A stretch of 64,000 nucleotides of DNA from JAKVKY01 sp964293585 (GCA_964293585.1 CAXYYS010000001.1:1-64000), one strand, 5' to 3'; counted from the stretch's first letter, positions 33,194 through 42,754 are shown. Translations and numbers: made by a program. Notes: generated by a model not told the origin, from the sequence alone.

Positions 33194-35428
33194 ATGGCTA
33201 ATAATTTAATCATCGTAGAGTCTCCTACCAAGTCCAAGACCATCGCTAAGTTTTTGCCCAAGACGTATGCGGTCACGGCTTCCATGGGACATTTGCGCGA
33301 TTTACCCAAAAGTTCTTTCGGCGTGGACCTGGAGCATGATTTTGAGCCCAAGTACATCAATATTCGCGGCAAGGGCGATTTAATCAAGGACCTGAAGGCC
33401 AAGGCCAAGAATGCCAAAAAGATTTATCTGGCAACAGACCCTGACCGCGAAGGTGAAGCTATCAGCTGGCATCTGGCTTATCTTTTAGGCCTGGATACCA
33501 AGGCTGTCTGCCGGATCGAGTTCCACGAGATCACGGAGACAGCGGTGAAGAATGCCTTAAAGAATGCTCGTGCCATCGATATGGATATGGTGGATGCCCA
33601 GCAGGCACGCCGGATCATTGACCGCATCGTGGGTTATAAACTGAGCCCGCTGCTTTGGCGCAAGGTTCGCAAAGGCTTAAGCGCCGGCCGTGTACAATCC
33701 GTGGCCGTGAAGATTATTGCGGACCGGGAAAAAGAAATCAAGGCTTTTGAGCCGGAAGAATATTGGACGCTGCAGGTCAAGCTGCGTCAGGATGCCAAGG
33801 CAGCTATCTTTGCCGCCGACGTGGTTAAATTTAAGAATGAGAAACTGACGCTGCATAACGCGGAGGAAACCCTGCAGGTAGAAAAAGCTTTGGCCCGGGC
33901 CGCCTACCAGGTGGAAGAAGCGGTACGCAAAGATGTGCGCCGCCGCCCAATGCCGCCGTTTACTACCAGCAGCCTGCAGCAGGAAGCCGGCCGTAAGTTA
34001 AACTTTACTACCAAGAAGACCATGATTGTGGCCCAGCAGTTGTACGAAGGTATCAACGTGGGTAAGACCGGGTCCGTGGGTATGATCACGTACATGAGAA
34101 CGGACTCTGTCCGTATGGCAAACGAGGCCCGTTTAAGTATCCGCGACCATATCAAGCAGGTGTACGGCGCTGCTTACTGTCCGGATAAGGCTAATTTTTT
34201 CGCCACCCGCCAGAGCGCCCAGGATGCTCACGAAGCTATCCGTCCCACGGCAGTGGAACGCACCCCGGCGGAAATGGAAAGATACCTGAGCAAGGACCAG
34301 TATAAGCTGTACAAGCTGATCTGGAACCGGGCCGTAGCCAGCCAGATGGCGGAAGCCGTGTACGAGAGTACCACCCTGAATATCAAGGGCGGCGAGTACG
34401 GGCTGCGTGCCAGCGGCAGTGTGTTGAAATTTGACGGCTATTTAAAACTGGCCGATAAGAAGGAACAGGGAGATTCCCGGGAAGTTCCCTATATTCCGGC
34501 TCCGTCTCCGCTGGAACTGTACAAGGTTGTACCCGGCGAACAGCATTTTACCGAACCGCCTCCACATTACACTGAAGCGGCGTTAGTTAAAGAGCTGGAA
34601 GAAAAAGGCATCGGCCGTCCTTCCACCTATGCACCTATCATCCAGACTATCCAGGACCGTGGTTATGTGGTCCGGGAAGGTAAGAAACTCTTAGTGACGG
34701 AACTGGGTCTGACGGTGGTGGATCTGCTGACGCAGTATTTTAAGGATGTCATCAACATTCCTTTTTCCGCCGAGCTGGAAACCGAACTGGATGAGATTGC
34801 CGAGCATAAGGAAGACAAGCTGGCCATCTTAAAGAAATTTTATGATCCTTTCTCTAAGCTGCTGAAAGTGGCAGAAGTAGCCATCCCCAAGGTGGACCTG
34901 CCCGTGGAAGTCAGCGATGTGAAATGTGAAAAATGCGGTCGTATGATGGTGGTCAAGGAAGGCCGGTACGGTAAGTTCCTGGCCTGCCCTGGTTTCCCGG
35001 AGTGCCGCAACACGAAACCCATCCTGGTCAAGGCCGGGGTGAAATGTCCTGACTGCGGCGGTGAGGTCATCGTCCGCAAGACCAAGACCGGCCGTATTTT
35101 CTACGGCTGCTCTAATTATCCCACCTGCAAGTTTACGTCCTGGGATAAACCTTCGGCTACGGAAAAATGCCCGGAGTGCGGCCATTATATGGTGGAACAT
35201 CTGGAACGGGGCGGCAAGATTAAGCTGTACTGCTCCAACGTAAAATGTCCCAACGCTCTGCCGCGGCATACGGTACGTCATAAGGTGACCACGGCTTCCG
35301 TCTTAGGGGTGAAGCATGTGGTCAAGAAACGCCGGGCTGCTAAAGGCACGGCAAGAAAGACTGCGGCAACAGCCACCAAGAAGCGCACCGGTGCGCGGAC
35401 GGGTGCCGGCCGCAAGCAGGCTCAGTAA
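33194..35428 (+). CDS. topA: DNA topoisomerase I
   Basis: 744 aa. Type IA enzyme relaxing negative supercoils. The Toprim domain (VESPTKSKTIAKFL; ATDPDREGEAISWH) is followed by the catalytic region with the active-site Tyr in GMITYMRTDS. Three C-terminal four-cysteine zinc motifs follow (CEKCG...CPGFPEC, CPDCG...CSNYPTC, CPECG...CSNVKC) and then a basic Lys/Arg/Ala/Thr tail of about 40 residues. TTTAGGAGG precedes the ATG. It follows dprA as in other Firmicutes. Confidence 0.98.
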   Translation: MANNLIIVESPTKSKTIAKFLPKTYAVTASMGHLRDLPKSSFGVDLEHDFEPKYINIRGKGDLIKDLKAKAKNAKKIYLATDPDREGEAISWHLAYLLGLDTKAVCRIEFHEITETAVKNALKNARAIDMDMVDAQQARRIIDRIVGYKLSPLLWRKVRKGLSAGRVQSVAVKIIADREKEIKAFEPEEYWTLQVKLRQDAKAAIFAADVVKFKNEKLTLHNAEETLQVEKALARAAYQVEEAVRKDVRRRPMPPFTTSSLQQEAGRKLNFTTKKTMIVAQQLYEGINVGKTGSVGMITYMRTDSVRMANEARLSIRDHIKQVYGAAYCPDKANFFATRQSAQDAHEAIRPTAVERTPAEMERYLSKDQYKLYKLIWNRAVASQMAEAVYESTTLNIKGGEYGLRASGSVLKFDGYLKLADKKEQGDSREVPYIPAPSPLELYKVVPGEQHFTEPPPHYTEAALVKELEEKGIGRPSTYAPIIQTIQDRGYVVREGKKLLVTELGLTVVDLLTQYFKDVINIPFSAELETELDEIAEHKEDKLAILKKFYDPFSKLLKVAEVAIPKVDLPVEVSDVKCEKCGRMMVVKEGRYGKFLACPGFPECRNTKPILVKAGVKCPDCGGEVIVRKTKTGRIFYGCSNYPTCKFTSWDKPSATEKCPECGHYMVEHLERGGKIKLYCSNVKCPNALPRHTVRHKVTTASVLGVKHVVKKRRAAKGTARKTAATATKKRTGARTGAGRKQAQ

Positions 35429-35440
35429 AATTTTAGAGAG

Positions 35441-35494
35441 CACGGGGTGCAGGTGCCAGTCCGTGAGGACAACCTGTCCACCTCGTGTTTTTTT
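35441..35494 (+). terminator. Terminator or attenuator between topA and trmFO
   Basis: A long nested hairpin: outer CACG/CGTG with GGTG/CACC and CAGGT/ACCTG, inner GTCC-GTGA-GGAC, followed by seven T residues (35488-35494). The trmFO ribosome-binding site GGAGGA begins right after the T-run, so the T-run and the start region are almost joined. Confidence 0.8.
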
Positions 35495-35503
35495 GGAGGA
35501 AAT

Positions 35504-36823
35504 ATGCAACCTGTACATGTGATTGGCGCCGGTTTAGCCGGCAGTGAAGCCACGTACCAGCTGGCCAAGTATGGCGTACCTGTAATCTTGCACGAGATGC
35601 GTCCGGCACAGTCGGACCCGGCCCACAAGACCGGCGATTTTGCCGAGCTGGTCTGCAGTAATTCCCTGCGGGCCGCCAATGTGGAAAATGCCGTGGGGCT
35701 TTTAAAAGAAGAGATGCGTCGTCTGGACAGTGTCATCATGCGCCAGGCGGATGCCTATCAGGTACCGGCCGGAGGAGCTTTGGCCGTGGACCGGGAAGGT
35801 TTTGCCGCCGGGGTGACGGCAGCTGTCCGCAGCCTGCCCCAGGTCACCGTGGTGACGGAAGGAGTCACGGATCTGTCCAAACTGGAAGGTACAGTGGTGG
35901 TGGCCAGCGGTCCTTTAACCTCGCCGGCTTTGTTTGCCCATATTCAGACGCTGATCAGCGCCGGCTATTTATACTTTTTTGATGCGGCTGCGCCCATCGT
36001 GGCAGCAGATTCGCTTAATTATGACAAGATCTTTAAAGCTTCGCGCTATGATAAAGGCGAGGCGGCCTATCTGAACTGTCCTTTTTACACCAAGGAAGAG
36101 TACCTGGCTTTTTGGGAGGCGCTGGTTCATGCCGAGATGGCACCGGTCCACGATTTTGAGACGGGTAATGTCTTTGAAGGCTGTATGCCTATTGAAGAGA
36201 TGGCGGGGCGGGGCGAGGACACCATGCGTTTCGGTCCGTTGAAACCGGTAGGCCTGGTGGATCCACGGACAGGGAAGGAAGCTTATGCGGTGGTGCAGCT
36301 GCGTCAGGATAATGCGGCAGGTACCCTGTATAATATCGTAGGCTTCCAGACGCATTTAAAATGGCCGGAGCAGAAACGGGTCTTCGGGATGATTCCCGGC
36401 CTGGAACAAGCGGAGTTCGTACGCTACGGGGTGATGCACAAGAATACCTATCTCAATTCGCCCCGGCTGCTGGATGACAAGTTTAACCTGCGGCAAAGTC
36501 CGCGCCTCTATTTTGCCGGCCAGATGACCGGTGTGGAAGGCTATGTGGAAAGTGCGGCTTCAGGATTAATGGCCGGTATCCATGCGGCCAGGTCCGTACT
36601 GGGACTTCCGCCGGTAACTTTCCCGGTAGAAACAGCCCATGGCGCCCTGGCACATTATATCAGTAATCCCGCTGTGGAAAAATTTCAGCCCATGAATGTA
36701 AATTTTGGCTTACTGCCGCTCTTATCACAAAGAATTCACAAAAAGAAAATTAAAAATGCTTTAATTGCAGAACGGGCCTTAGCAAGCCTGGATACGGTGT
36801 TAGCCTCTTTAAAAATGCGCTAG
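35504..36823 (+). CDS. trmFO: Methylenetetrahydrofolate-tRNA-(uracil-5-)-methyltransferase
   Basis: 439 aa. FAD-dependent enzyme making m5U54 in tRNA from methylene-tetrahydrofolate. The FAD-binding start VIGAGLAGSEATYQLA, CSNSLRAANVENAVGLLKEEMR and the C-terminal FAGQMTGVEGYVESAASG are diagnostic. ATG 35504 with GGAGGA is chosen; the longer frame from 35447 would lie in the terminator hairpin. Position between topA and xerC is conserved. Confidence 0.97.
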   Translation: MQPVHVIGAGLAGSEATYQLAKYGVPVILHEMRPAQSDPAHKTGDFAELVCSNSLRAANVENAVGLLKEEMRRLDSVIMRQADAYQVPAGGALAVDREGFAAGVTAAVRSLPQVTVVTEGVTDLSKLEGTVVVASGPLTSPALFAHIQTLISAGYLYFFDAAAPIVAADSLNYDKIFKASRYDKGEAAYLNCPFYTKEEYLAFWEALVHAEMAPVHDFETGNVFEGCMPIEEMAGRGEDTMRFGPLKPVGLVDPRTGKEAYAVVQLRQDNAAGTLYNIVGFQTHLKWPEQKRVFGMIPGLEQAEFVRYGVMHKNTYLNSPRLLDDKFNLRQSPRLYFAGQMTGVEGYVESAASGLMAGIHAARSVLGLPPVTFPVETAHGALAHYISNPAVEKFQPMNVNFGLLPLLSQRIHKKKIKNALIAERALASLDTVLASLKMR

Positions 36824-36831
36824 GAATGCCC

Positions 36832-36860
36832 TTGTAAATTGGCTGCAATTGTAGTATAAT
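36832..36860 (+). promoter_or_regulatory. Promoter of xerC-codY
   Basis: TTGTAA (36832-36837), 17-base spacer, TATAAT (36855-36860), directly after the trmFO stop. A sequence loosely like a CodY box follows at 36865-36879. Confidence 0.75.
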
Positions 36861-36920
36861 GATAAAAATTCGAAAAATTCATGCAGAGCCGGGTTTGCCA
36901 GAAAAAAGGGGGCGGAACAG

Positions 36921-37841
36921 ATGTCTGAAGCTGTGCCGACAGAACCTGTTGTTGTCTCTTTTTTAAATTATCTGACGGTAGAAAAAAACTGCTCGCCCTT
37001 AACGGTGACTAATTATCGTAAGGACATCCAGGTTTTTCAAACGTATCTGGCAGCTAAGGGCTTTACTGATTTTACCTGGCCGTCCCTGACGGTTTTACAG
37101 ATTCGCGGCTACCTGGCCTATATGAGCGACCAGCAATTTGCCCGCCGTACCATTGCCAGAAGGATTTCTTCTCTGCGCAGTTTTTATAAGTACCTGGTGC
37201 GGGAAGGCAAGATTGCCCAGAATCCTTTTACCAAGGTGCGTTCTCCCAAGCTGGATAAACGGCTGCCTTCTTTTTTGGAAGAGGGGGAGATCAACGAGAT
37301 CCTGGATTTGCCGGATCAGAGTTCGCCGCTGGGCTTACGGGACCAGGTGGTCCTGGAATTGTTGTATGCTACCGGATGCCGTGTATCTGAACTTGTGGGA
37401 CTCAAATTGTCCAGCGTGGATACCGGTAATCTTTTTGTCCTGCTGCATGGCAAGGGCAACAAGGAACGTATCGTGCCCATCGGCCATAAATGCCGTACGG
37501 CGCTGTTGGCTTACTACAAGGAAAGCCGCAGGGTGCTCATGGCTAAATACCAGGTGGCGGAACACCAGAAAGTACTGGTCAACAGCCGGGGCGGAGCCTT
37601 AACGGACCGCAGCGTCCGCCGCATCCTGGACAAGTATGTACGGGCCCTGGCTTTGCGCAAGCATGTAAGTCCTCATACCATCCGGCATACTTTTGCCACG
37701 CATCTGCTGGAACACGGCGCCGATTTGCGGACCGTGCAGGAACTTTTGGGACATGCCAATCTTTCCACGACCCAGATTTATACTCATGTTACGACGGAGC
37801 GCATCGCTTCTGTTTATAAAAAAAATTTTCCCCGTGCTTAA
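36921..37841 (+). CDS. xerC: Tyrosine recombinase XerC
   Basis: 306 aa. Resolves chromosome dimers at dif. The N-terminal SAM-like domain (10-95) precedes the catalytic domain with ATGCRVSELVGL (first Arg), KGNKERIVPI (Lys), HTIRHTFATHLLEHGADLRTVQ (His-x-x-Arg) and the nucleophile in STTQIYTHVT. Its position between trmFO and codY is that of the XerC/CodV gene in Firmicutes; a phage integrase is unlikely from length and context. Confidence 0.95.
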   Translation: MSEAVPTEPVVVSFLNYLTVEKNCSPLTVTNYRKDIQVFQTYLAAKGFTDFTWPSLTVLQIRGYLAYMSDQQFARRTIARRISSLRSFYKYLVREGKIAQNPFTKVRSPKLDKRLPSFLEEGEINEILDLPDQSSPLGLRDQVVLELLYATGCRVSELVGLKLSSVDTGNLFVLLHGKGNKERIVPIGHKCRTALLAYYKESRRVLMAKYQVAEHQKVLVNSRGGALTDRSVRRILDKYVRALALRKHVSPHTIRHTFATHLLEHGADLRTVQELLGHANLSTTQIYTHVTTERIASVYKKNFPRA

Positions 37842-37881
37842 GTCAAGTTGCTTGTAAAAATTTATTGAGGAGGGTAATGAA

Positions 37882-38649
37882 GTGAAATTACTGGATAAGA
37901 CAAGAAAGATTAACCACTTGCTGCAACAAGGCGAAAAAGTGGAATTTGATGTGGTAGCCAAATTGTTGCAGAACCTGGTGAATGCTAACGTTTATATCAT
38001 CAATACCAAGGGTGATATTAAAGGTTATGCTTTACAGGATAAGTTTGAATGCGACATCATGCGGGAGCAGGTACTGGCCCACATGCATTTCCCGGCCGGC
38101 TATATGAATTTTGCCATGGGTTCCAGCGAGACGATTTCCAACATCAGCCATACGGAACATGATTGCACTTTCGTAGGCGGCACCAAGTGCCCGTATGGCA
38201 ACAAACGTACCACGATCGTGCCCGTCTTTGGCAAGGGCGAACGGATCGGTACCCTGATCCTGGCCAAGTATGACCGTGATTTTACCGAAGATGATCTGCT
38301 GCTGGGCGAATATGCTTCCGCCGTCCTGGGCGTAGAAATTTTGCATGACCAGGCCAGCGAACTGGAAGCTGTGATGCGTAAAAAAGCCATGGTGCAGATT
38401 GCCTTTTCCACCTTAAGCTTTTCCGAGTGGGAAGCCATCGTCAATATCCTGAGCGAACTGAAGGGCAACGAAGGCATCCTGGTTGCGTCTAAGATCGCGG
38501 ACCGGGTAGGAATTACCAGGTCGGTCATCGTTAACGCTATGCGCAAGTTTGAAAGCGCCGGTCTGATTGAAACCAAGTCCCTGGGAATGAAAGGTACCTG
38601 GATCAGGGTGAAAAACGAATATCTATTGGACGAAATCAAGAAGAAATAA
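37882..38649 (+). CDS. codY: Global transcriptional regulator CodY
   Basis: 255 aa. GTP- and branched-chain-amino-acid-sensing repressor. The GAF ligand domain occupies about 1-155 (MKLLDKTRKINHLLQ; VNANVYIINTKGDIKGY) and the winged helix-turn-helix about 185-245 (ASKIADRVGITRSVIVNAMRKFESAG). It starts with GTG 37882 behind GAGGAGGG; a nearby ATG in another frame stops after two codons. The hslV and hslU genes that often separate xerC and codY are absent. Confidence 0.97.
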   Translation: MKLLDKTRKINHLLQQGEKVEFDVVAKLLQNLVNANVYIINTKGDIKGYALQDKFECDIMREQVLAHMHFPAGYMNFAMGSSETISNISHTEHDCTFVGGTKCPYGNKRTTIVPVFGKGERIGTLILAKYDRDFTEDDLLLGEYASAVLGVEILHDQASELEAVMRKKAMVQIAFSTLSFSEWEAIVNILSELKGNEGILVASKIADRVGITRSVIVNAMRKFESAGLIETKSLGMKGTWIRVKNEYLLDEIKKK

Positions 38650-38702
38650 GGAATTTCACCACGGTAAACTTCTTTTTCATGATTGTTCAAAAAAAATTCA
38701 CA

Positions 38703-38742
38703 AAATAAACGGGAACGGTACGCCGTTTCCGTTTATTTTTTT
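38703..38742 (+). terminator. Terminator after codY
   Basis: A 16-bp stem with one G-T pair (arms 38703-38718 and 38723-38738, loop TACG) is followed by a T-run to 38742. Confidence 0.9.
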
Positions 38743-38790
38743 AGGAAAATACTGTATAATGGAGTAGTGATTCACTAGGTGGAGGTTACC

Positions 38791-39411
38791 ATGCTCGATT
38801 TTAGTTCTATGCTATACCGGATTCCGGCTTTGCTTATCGCCTTAACTTTCCATGAGTATGCCCACGCTCTGGCGGCGGATGCCATGGGAGATAAGACCCC
38901 GCGTTTCATGGGCAGGCTGAGCATCAATCCGCTGGCACATTTAGATATCATGGGCACGCTGCTCCTGGTCCTGGCCGGTTTTGGCTGGGCCAAGCCCGTA
39001 CCTATCAATCCTAATAATTTCCGCAACTACCGGGAAGGAATGATCAAGGTTTCTTTTGCCGGGGTAGGCGCTAATTTATTCCTGTGTTTTCTTTCGGTGT
39101 TCATCATGCTGGGTATGACCAAGTTTCAGGTTCTGACCAACGGCACCCAGGAATTTTTATATTGGACCATGTTGTACAATGTCTGGTTTGCCTTTTTTAA
39201 CCTGATTCCTATCCCGCCACTGGACGGGTCTCAGCTTTTAGGACAATTTTTACCGCCGAAGATGGCTTATGATTACGAGAACCTGGTAGGACGTTACGGT
39301 TTTGTTATTCTTATCGTCATCGTCTTTAGCGGGCTCAGCAACCTGGTCATCGGACCGTTGTCCTCGGCGTTCGTACGCCTGTGTTACACGGTGGCGCATT
39401 TAATCTTTTAA
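38791..39411 (+). CDS. Site-2-protease-type M50 membrane peptidase
   Basis: 206 aa. Zinc metalloprotease inside the membrane, of the short YwhC/rhomboid-sized M50B group. HEYAH near residues 24-28 holds the two His ligands and catalytic Glu; NLIPIPPLDGSQ near 137-148 supplies the third ligand. Four to five hydrophobic segments. Substrate unknown. ATG 38791 behind GGTGGAGG is chosen; a GTG four codons upstream lies within that ribosome-binding site. TATAAT at 38755-38760 may be its -10. Confidence 0.9.
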   Translation: MLDFSSMLYRIPALLIALTFHEYAHALAADAMGDKTPRFMGRLSINPLAHLDIMGTLLLVLAGFGWAKPVPINPNNFRNYREGMIKVSFAGVGANLFLCFLSVFIMLGMTKFQVLTNGTQEFLYWTMLYNVWFAFFNLIPIPPLDGSQLLGQFLPPKMAYDYENLVGRYGFVILIVIVFSGLSNLVIGPLSSAFVRLCYTVAHLIF

Positions 39412-39432
39412 TTTATGGGAGGGGTTTGAGAA

Positions 39433-40425
39433 ATGTCTAAGGGAGTTATATTTAGCGGGATGCAGCCTTCCGGCCGTTTCCATCTGGGTAATTACATGGG
39501 AGCCCTGGAAAACTGGATCCGTTTACAGAATGAGTATGATTGTGTGTTCAGCATCGTGGACCTGCATGCTTTGACCAGTTCTTATGACGATACCAGCAAG
39601 CTGCAGGATAATATCCGGGAAATGGCCATTGACTGGCTCAGCGCCGGTCTGGATCCGGAAAAGAATATCATCTTCGTACAGAGCCATGTGAAGGAACATG
39701 CGGAACTGTGCCTGCTTTTAGGCATGAACACGCCGCTTTCCTGGCTGGAAAGGGTGCCGACCTATAAGGATAAGATTGTGAACCTGGGCAGCCAGGGTAA
39801 GGATATGCACACGTACGGTTTCCTGGGTTATCCGGTGCTCATGGCTGCGGATATCCTTTTGTACCATGCCAACTTTGTTCCCGTAGGCGAGGATCAGGCG
39901 GCACATCTGGAGTTAACCAGGGAGATGGTACGCCGTTTCCACACCCTGTATCACTGCAATATTTTCCCGGAACCTCAGCCGGTTTATTCCAAGGCCAAGG
40001 TTCTGCCGGGTATTGACGGCCGCAAGATGAGCAAGTCATACGGTAACACCATTCCTTTTGGTGCTTCTCCGGAAGAGGTTACGGCTTTGATTAACCAGAT
40101 GGTGACAGATAAGACCCGTATCCGTAAAACTGATCCCGGTCATCCGGATGATTGCGTGGTCTTTAAGTTCCAGCAGGTCTTCAATACGGAAGAAGCGCCG
40201 ACAATCTGTGAACGCTGCAAGGCCGGCGACATTGGCTGTGTAGCCTGCAAGAAAGCCCTGGCGGTTAAGATGAACGCTCTGCTGTCCGGGATTCATGCCA
40301 AGCGCCAGGAATTGGAAAAGAGACCTGACTACATCAAGGAAGTGCTGGATAACGGGGCTAAACGCGCCCAGGTTATTGCCGCTAAGAACATGGCTGAGAT
40401 TAAGAAAGTCATGAACGTGCTGTAA
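39433..40425 (+). CDS. trpS: Tryptophanyl-tRNA synthetase
   Basis: 330 aa. Class I synthetase charging tRNA-Trp. SGMQPSGRFHLGNYMGAL contains the HIGH-type motif (HLGN), and KMSKSYGN is the KMSKS loop. Length is normal for bacterial TrpRS. A four-cysteine insertion (CERCKAGDIGCVAC) near residue 258-271 is seen in some relatives and may bind zinc. GGGAGG precedes the ATG. The gene stands between the M50 protease and scpA. Confidence 0.97.
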   Translation: MSKGVIFSGMQPSGRFHLGNYMGALENWIRLQNEYDCVFSIVDLHALTSSYDDTSKLQDNIREMAIDWLSAGLDPEKNIIFVQSHVKEHAELCLLLGMNTPLSWLERVPTYKDKIVNLGSQGKDMHTYGFLGYPVLMAADILLYHANFVPVGEDQAAHLELTREMVRRFHTLYHCNIFPEPQPVYSKAKVLPGIDGRKMSKSYGNTIPFGASPEEVTALINQMVTDKTRIRKTDPGHPDDCVVFKFQQVFNTEEAPTICERCKAGDIGCVACKKALAVKMNALLSGIHAKRQELEKRPDYIKEVLDNGAKRAQVIAAKNMAEIKKVMNVL

Positions 40426-40457
40426 GAACCCAAATATTCTAACTGAAGGCGGTCCTT

Positions 40458-41192
40458 ATGCCTGAATTAGCTATAAAAGTTCCGGATTTTGAAGGCCCTC
40501 TGGACCTTCTTATCCACCTGATTGAAAAAGATAAGCTGGATATTTATGATATTCCTGTTGCCTCGGTGACGGAGCAATATATCAACTATCTGCATACCCT
40601 GCAGGAGTTTGATATGGAGGTAGCTACCGGCTTTGTGGTCATGGCGGCCATGTTGCTGCAGATTAAATCCCGGATGCTGCTGCCTAAGGAACAGCGCAGT
40701 GACAACGGCGAGGAAGAAGCCGATCCCCGGCAGATGCTGGTGGATATGCTGGTGGAATACCGCCGGGTGAAAGATCATGCGGCGGCGCTTTTGGAACTTT
40801 ACCACCAGGCCCGGCATTTTCATACCCGCCGGCCGCTTTTTGCCGGTAAGGTGGAACAGTACCTGCATCACTATCCGGTGACGGATTTATTCCAGGCTTT
40901 GGTCCAGCTGATGAGCGCCCGGGGCAGTGAGATTGCCTATGTGGAACGTCAGGAATTTGATGTAGGACAGAAGATGGATGAGATTGTGGCGCTGCTGACC
41001 CGGCACCAGGAAGGGCTGGAATTTAAGGACGCCTTTGCCAGGACCGGAACTGCCAGTGAGCAGGTGGCTTCTTTCCTGGCCGTGCTGGAACTGCTGAAGC
41101 TGAAGGTCATCCGTATCCGTCAGGGCAGTGCCTTTGCACCAATTTATTTATTCTTGCGGCAAGGAGAAGATTGTGATGTGGCAGGACTTTAA
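40458..41192 (+). CDS. scpA: Segregation and condensation protein A
   Basis: 244 aa. Kleisin subunit of the bacterial condensin SMC-ScpAB, bridging the SMC heads. The N-terminal FEGPLDLLIHLIEKDKLDIYDIPVASVTEQY is diagnostic, and the C-terminal winged-helix segment lies near 190-235. Its end overlaps the scpB start by 17 bases. Confidence 0.97.
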   Translation: MPELAIKVPDFEGPLDLLIHLIEKDKLDIYDIPVASVTEQYINYLHTLQEFDMEVATGFVVMAAMLLQIKSRMLLPKEQRSDNGEEEADPRQMLVDMLVEYRRVKDHAAALLELYHQARHFHTRRPLFAGKVEQYLHHYPVTDLFQALVQLMSARGSEIAYVERQEFDVGQKMDEIVALLTRHQEGLEFKDAFARTGTASEQVASFLAVLELLKLKVIRIRQGSAFAPIYLFLRQGEDCDVAGL

Positions 41193-41838
41193 ACTGGGAG
41201 AAATTGAAGCTGTCCTTTTTGCAGCCGGGGAACCGGTAAGCGTGGCGCAGCTGGCTGAGATTCTCAGTCTGACCAAACCTCAGGTCTGGGAACTGGTAAC
41301 GCAGCTGGGCGAAGCTTATAAAGATGAAAAACGCGGCCTGATGCTCAGAGAGGTAGGCGGTGGTTTTCAGCTCTGCACCAAAGAGGCGTTTGACGAAGCC
41401 GTGAATCAGCTGGCGGCTACAAAAGAATTGAAATTAACCAATGCCGCCATGGAAACCCTGGCGATCATTGCTTTTAAACAACCTGTGACCCGCAGTGAGA
41501 TGGAAGCCATCCGCGGCGTCAAGGTGGACGGGGTGGTAAATACCCTGCTGGAATACGGACTGATTGCGGAAGCAGGGCGGAAGGATACCGTGGGTAAGCC
41601 GATCATGTATGCTACAACGGCTAAGTTCCTGGAAACTTTCGGGATTAAATCCCTGGAAGATTTGCCCCGCCTGCCGGATGAAGCCCTGGGTACCAAGCCG
41701 GATAAGCCGGAAGAATTAAGTCTGTTGGATTTTGCCGAACCCGAGGCGGAGGAACAAGCAGCCTCTGAGACGGGAGCACAAGTTGCTTCCGAAGCAGCAG
41801 AAACAACTGCTGCAGAAGCAGAACATCTTAAAGCCTAG
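41176..41838 (+). CDS. scpB: Segregation and condensation protein B
   Basis: 220 aa. Winged-helix partner of ScpA. Recognised by EAVLFAAGEPVSVAQLAEIL, the AMETLAIIAFKQPVTRSEMEAIRGV segment, and GKPIMYATTAKFLETFG. ATG 41176 behind AAGGAG, inside the end of scpA, is chosen. The last 45 residues are an Ala/Glu-rich low-complexity tail. Confidence 0.96.
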   Translation: MWQDFKLGEIEAVLFAAGEPVSVAQLAEILSLTKPQVWELVTQLGEAYKDEKRGLMLREVGGGFQLCTKEAFDEAVNQLAATKELKLTNAAMETLAIIAFKQPVTRSEMEAIRGVKVDGVVNTLLEYGLIAEAGRKDTVGKPIMYATTAKFLETFGIKSLEDLPRLPDEALGTKPDKPEELSLLDFAEPEAEEQAASETGAQVASEAAETTAAEAEHLKA

Positions 41839-41866
41839 ACGTGAGTCTACGCAGAAGTGAGGAAAA

Positions 41867-42754
41867 ATGGAAGAACGTTTGCAAAAAGTTTTAGCCGCCG
41901 CCGGAGTTGCTTCCCGGCGTGAAGCAGAGAAATTTGTTACCGGCGGGCGGGTCAAGGTGAACGGCAAGCTGGTTACGGAACTGGGCACCAAGGTCTCGGA
42001 CCGGGATGTGATTACCGTGGATGGCAAGTCTATCCGGCGGGAAGAAAAGGTGTACCGCCTTTTTTACAAACCCAGGGGCGTGGTCACAACCATGAAGGAT
42101 CCGGAAGGCCGGACCTGTATCGCAGATTTTGTGCAGGATCTGCAGGCCCGGGTTTATCCCGTAGGCCGGCTGGATTATAATACGGAAGGCCTGCTCCTTT
42201 TAACTAACGATGGAGCACTGGCCCAGACTTTGACTCATCCCAGCCATGAATTTACCAAGACCTACCAGGTGACGGTGCTGGGGCTGGTACCCCAGGAAAA
42301 ACTGGACCAGCTGCGTCTGGGCGTGATGCTGGAAGATGGCATGACGGCACCGGCAGTAGTAACCTTACTGGGTTATGACAATGAGCGGGGCCTGACTAAT
42401 TTTGAGATTACCATCCATGAAGGCCGGAACCGGCAGGTTCGCCGGATGTGTGACTTTTTGGGTTATCCGGTTCGCAAACTGATGCGTACCAGGATGGGTC
42501 CCCTGACTTTACAGGGGATGCGCCGGGGTGATTCCCGGGAGCTGGATGAGTTTGAGGTTACCACCTTGCTGGAAGCAGCGGGGTTGTCCTGCGATTACGC
42601 AGAGGTCAAACCGGAACCCAGGCCGGCGGACCGGAGCGGCCGGGTGCCGGGCAAGAAACCTCAGGCGCCGGCGGCAACCTTTAAGAAAGCAGGTGCTAGT
42701 AATGATGACCACAGGGTTCGTAGTAGCCATAGACGGTCCGGCGGGCGCAGGTAA
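41867..42754 (+). CDS. rluB: 23S rRNA pseudouridine synthase (RluB family)
   Basis: 295 aa. An S4 RNA-binding domain (1-60; RLQKVLAAAGVASRREAE) precedes the catalytic domain with GRLDYNTEGLLLLTNDG, holding the nucleophilic Asp, and GRNRQVRRMCDFLGYPVRKL. It makes pseudouridine in helix 80/89-region 23S rRNA by family. The final 50 residues are basic and overlap the cmk gene by 53 bases. The family could equally be labelled RsuA/RluB/E/F. Confidence 0.94.
   Translation: MEERLQKVLAAAGVASRREAEKFVTGGRVKVNGKLVTELGTKVSDRDVITVDGKSIRREEKVYRLFYKPRGVVTTMKDPEGRTCIADFVQDLQARVYPVGRLDYNTEGLLLLTNDGALAQTLTHPSHEFTKTYQVTVLGLVPQEKLDQLRLGVMLEDGMTAPAVVTLLGYDNERGLTNFEITIHEGRNRQVRRMCDFLGYPVRKLMRTRMGPLTLQGMRRGDSRELDEFEVTTLLEAAGLSCDYAEVKPEPRPADRSGRVPGKKPQAPAATFKKAGASNDDHRVRSSHRRSGGRR

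Noticed and set aside
36921..37841. xerC as a phage or island integrase
   Set aside because: Length, conserved position between trmFO and codY, and absence of attachment-site or phage genes fit chromosomal XerC.
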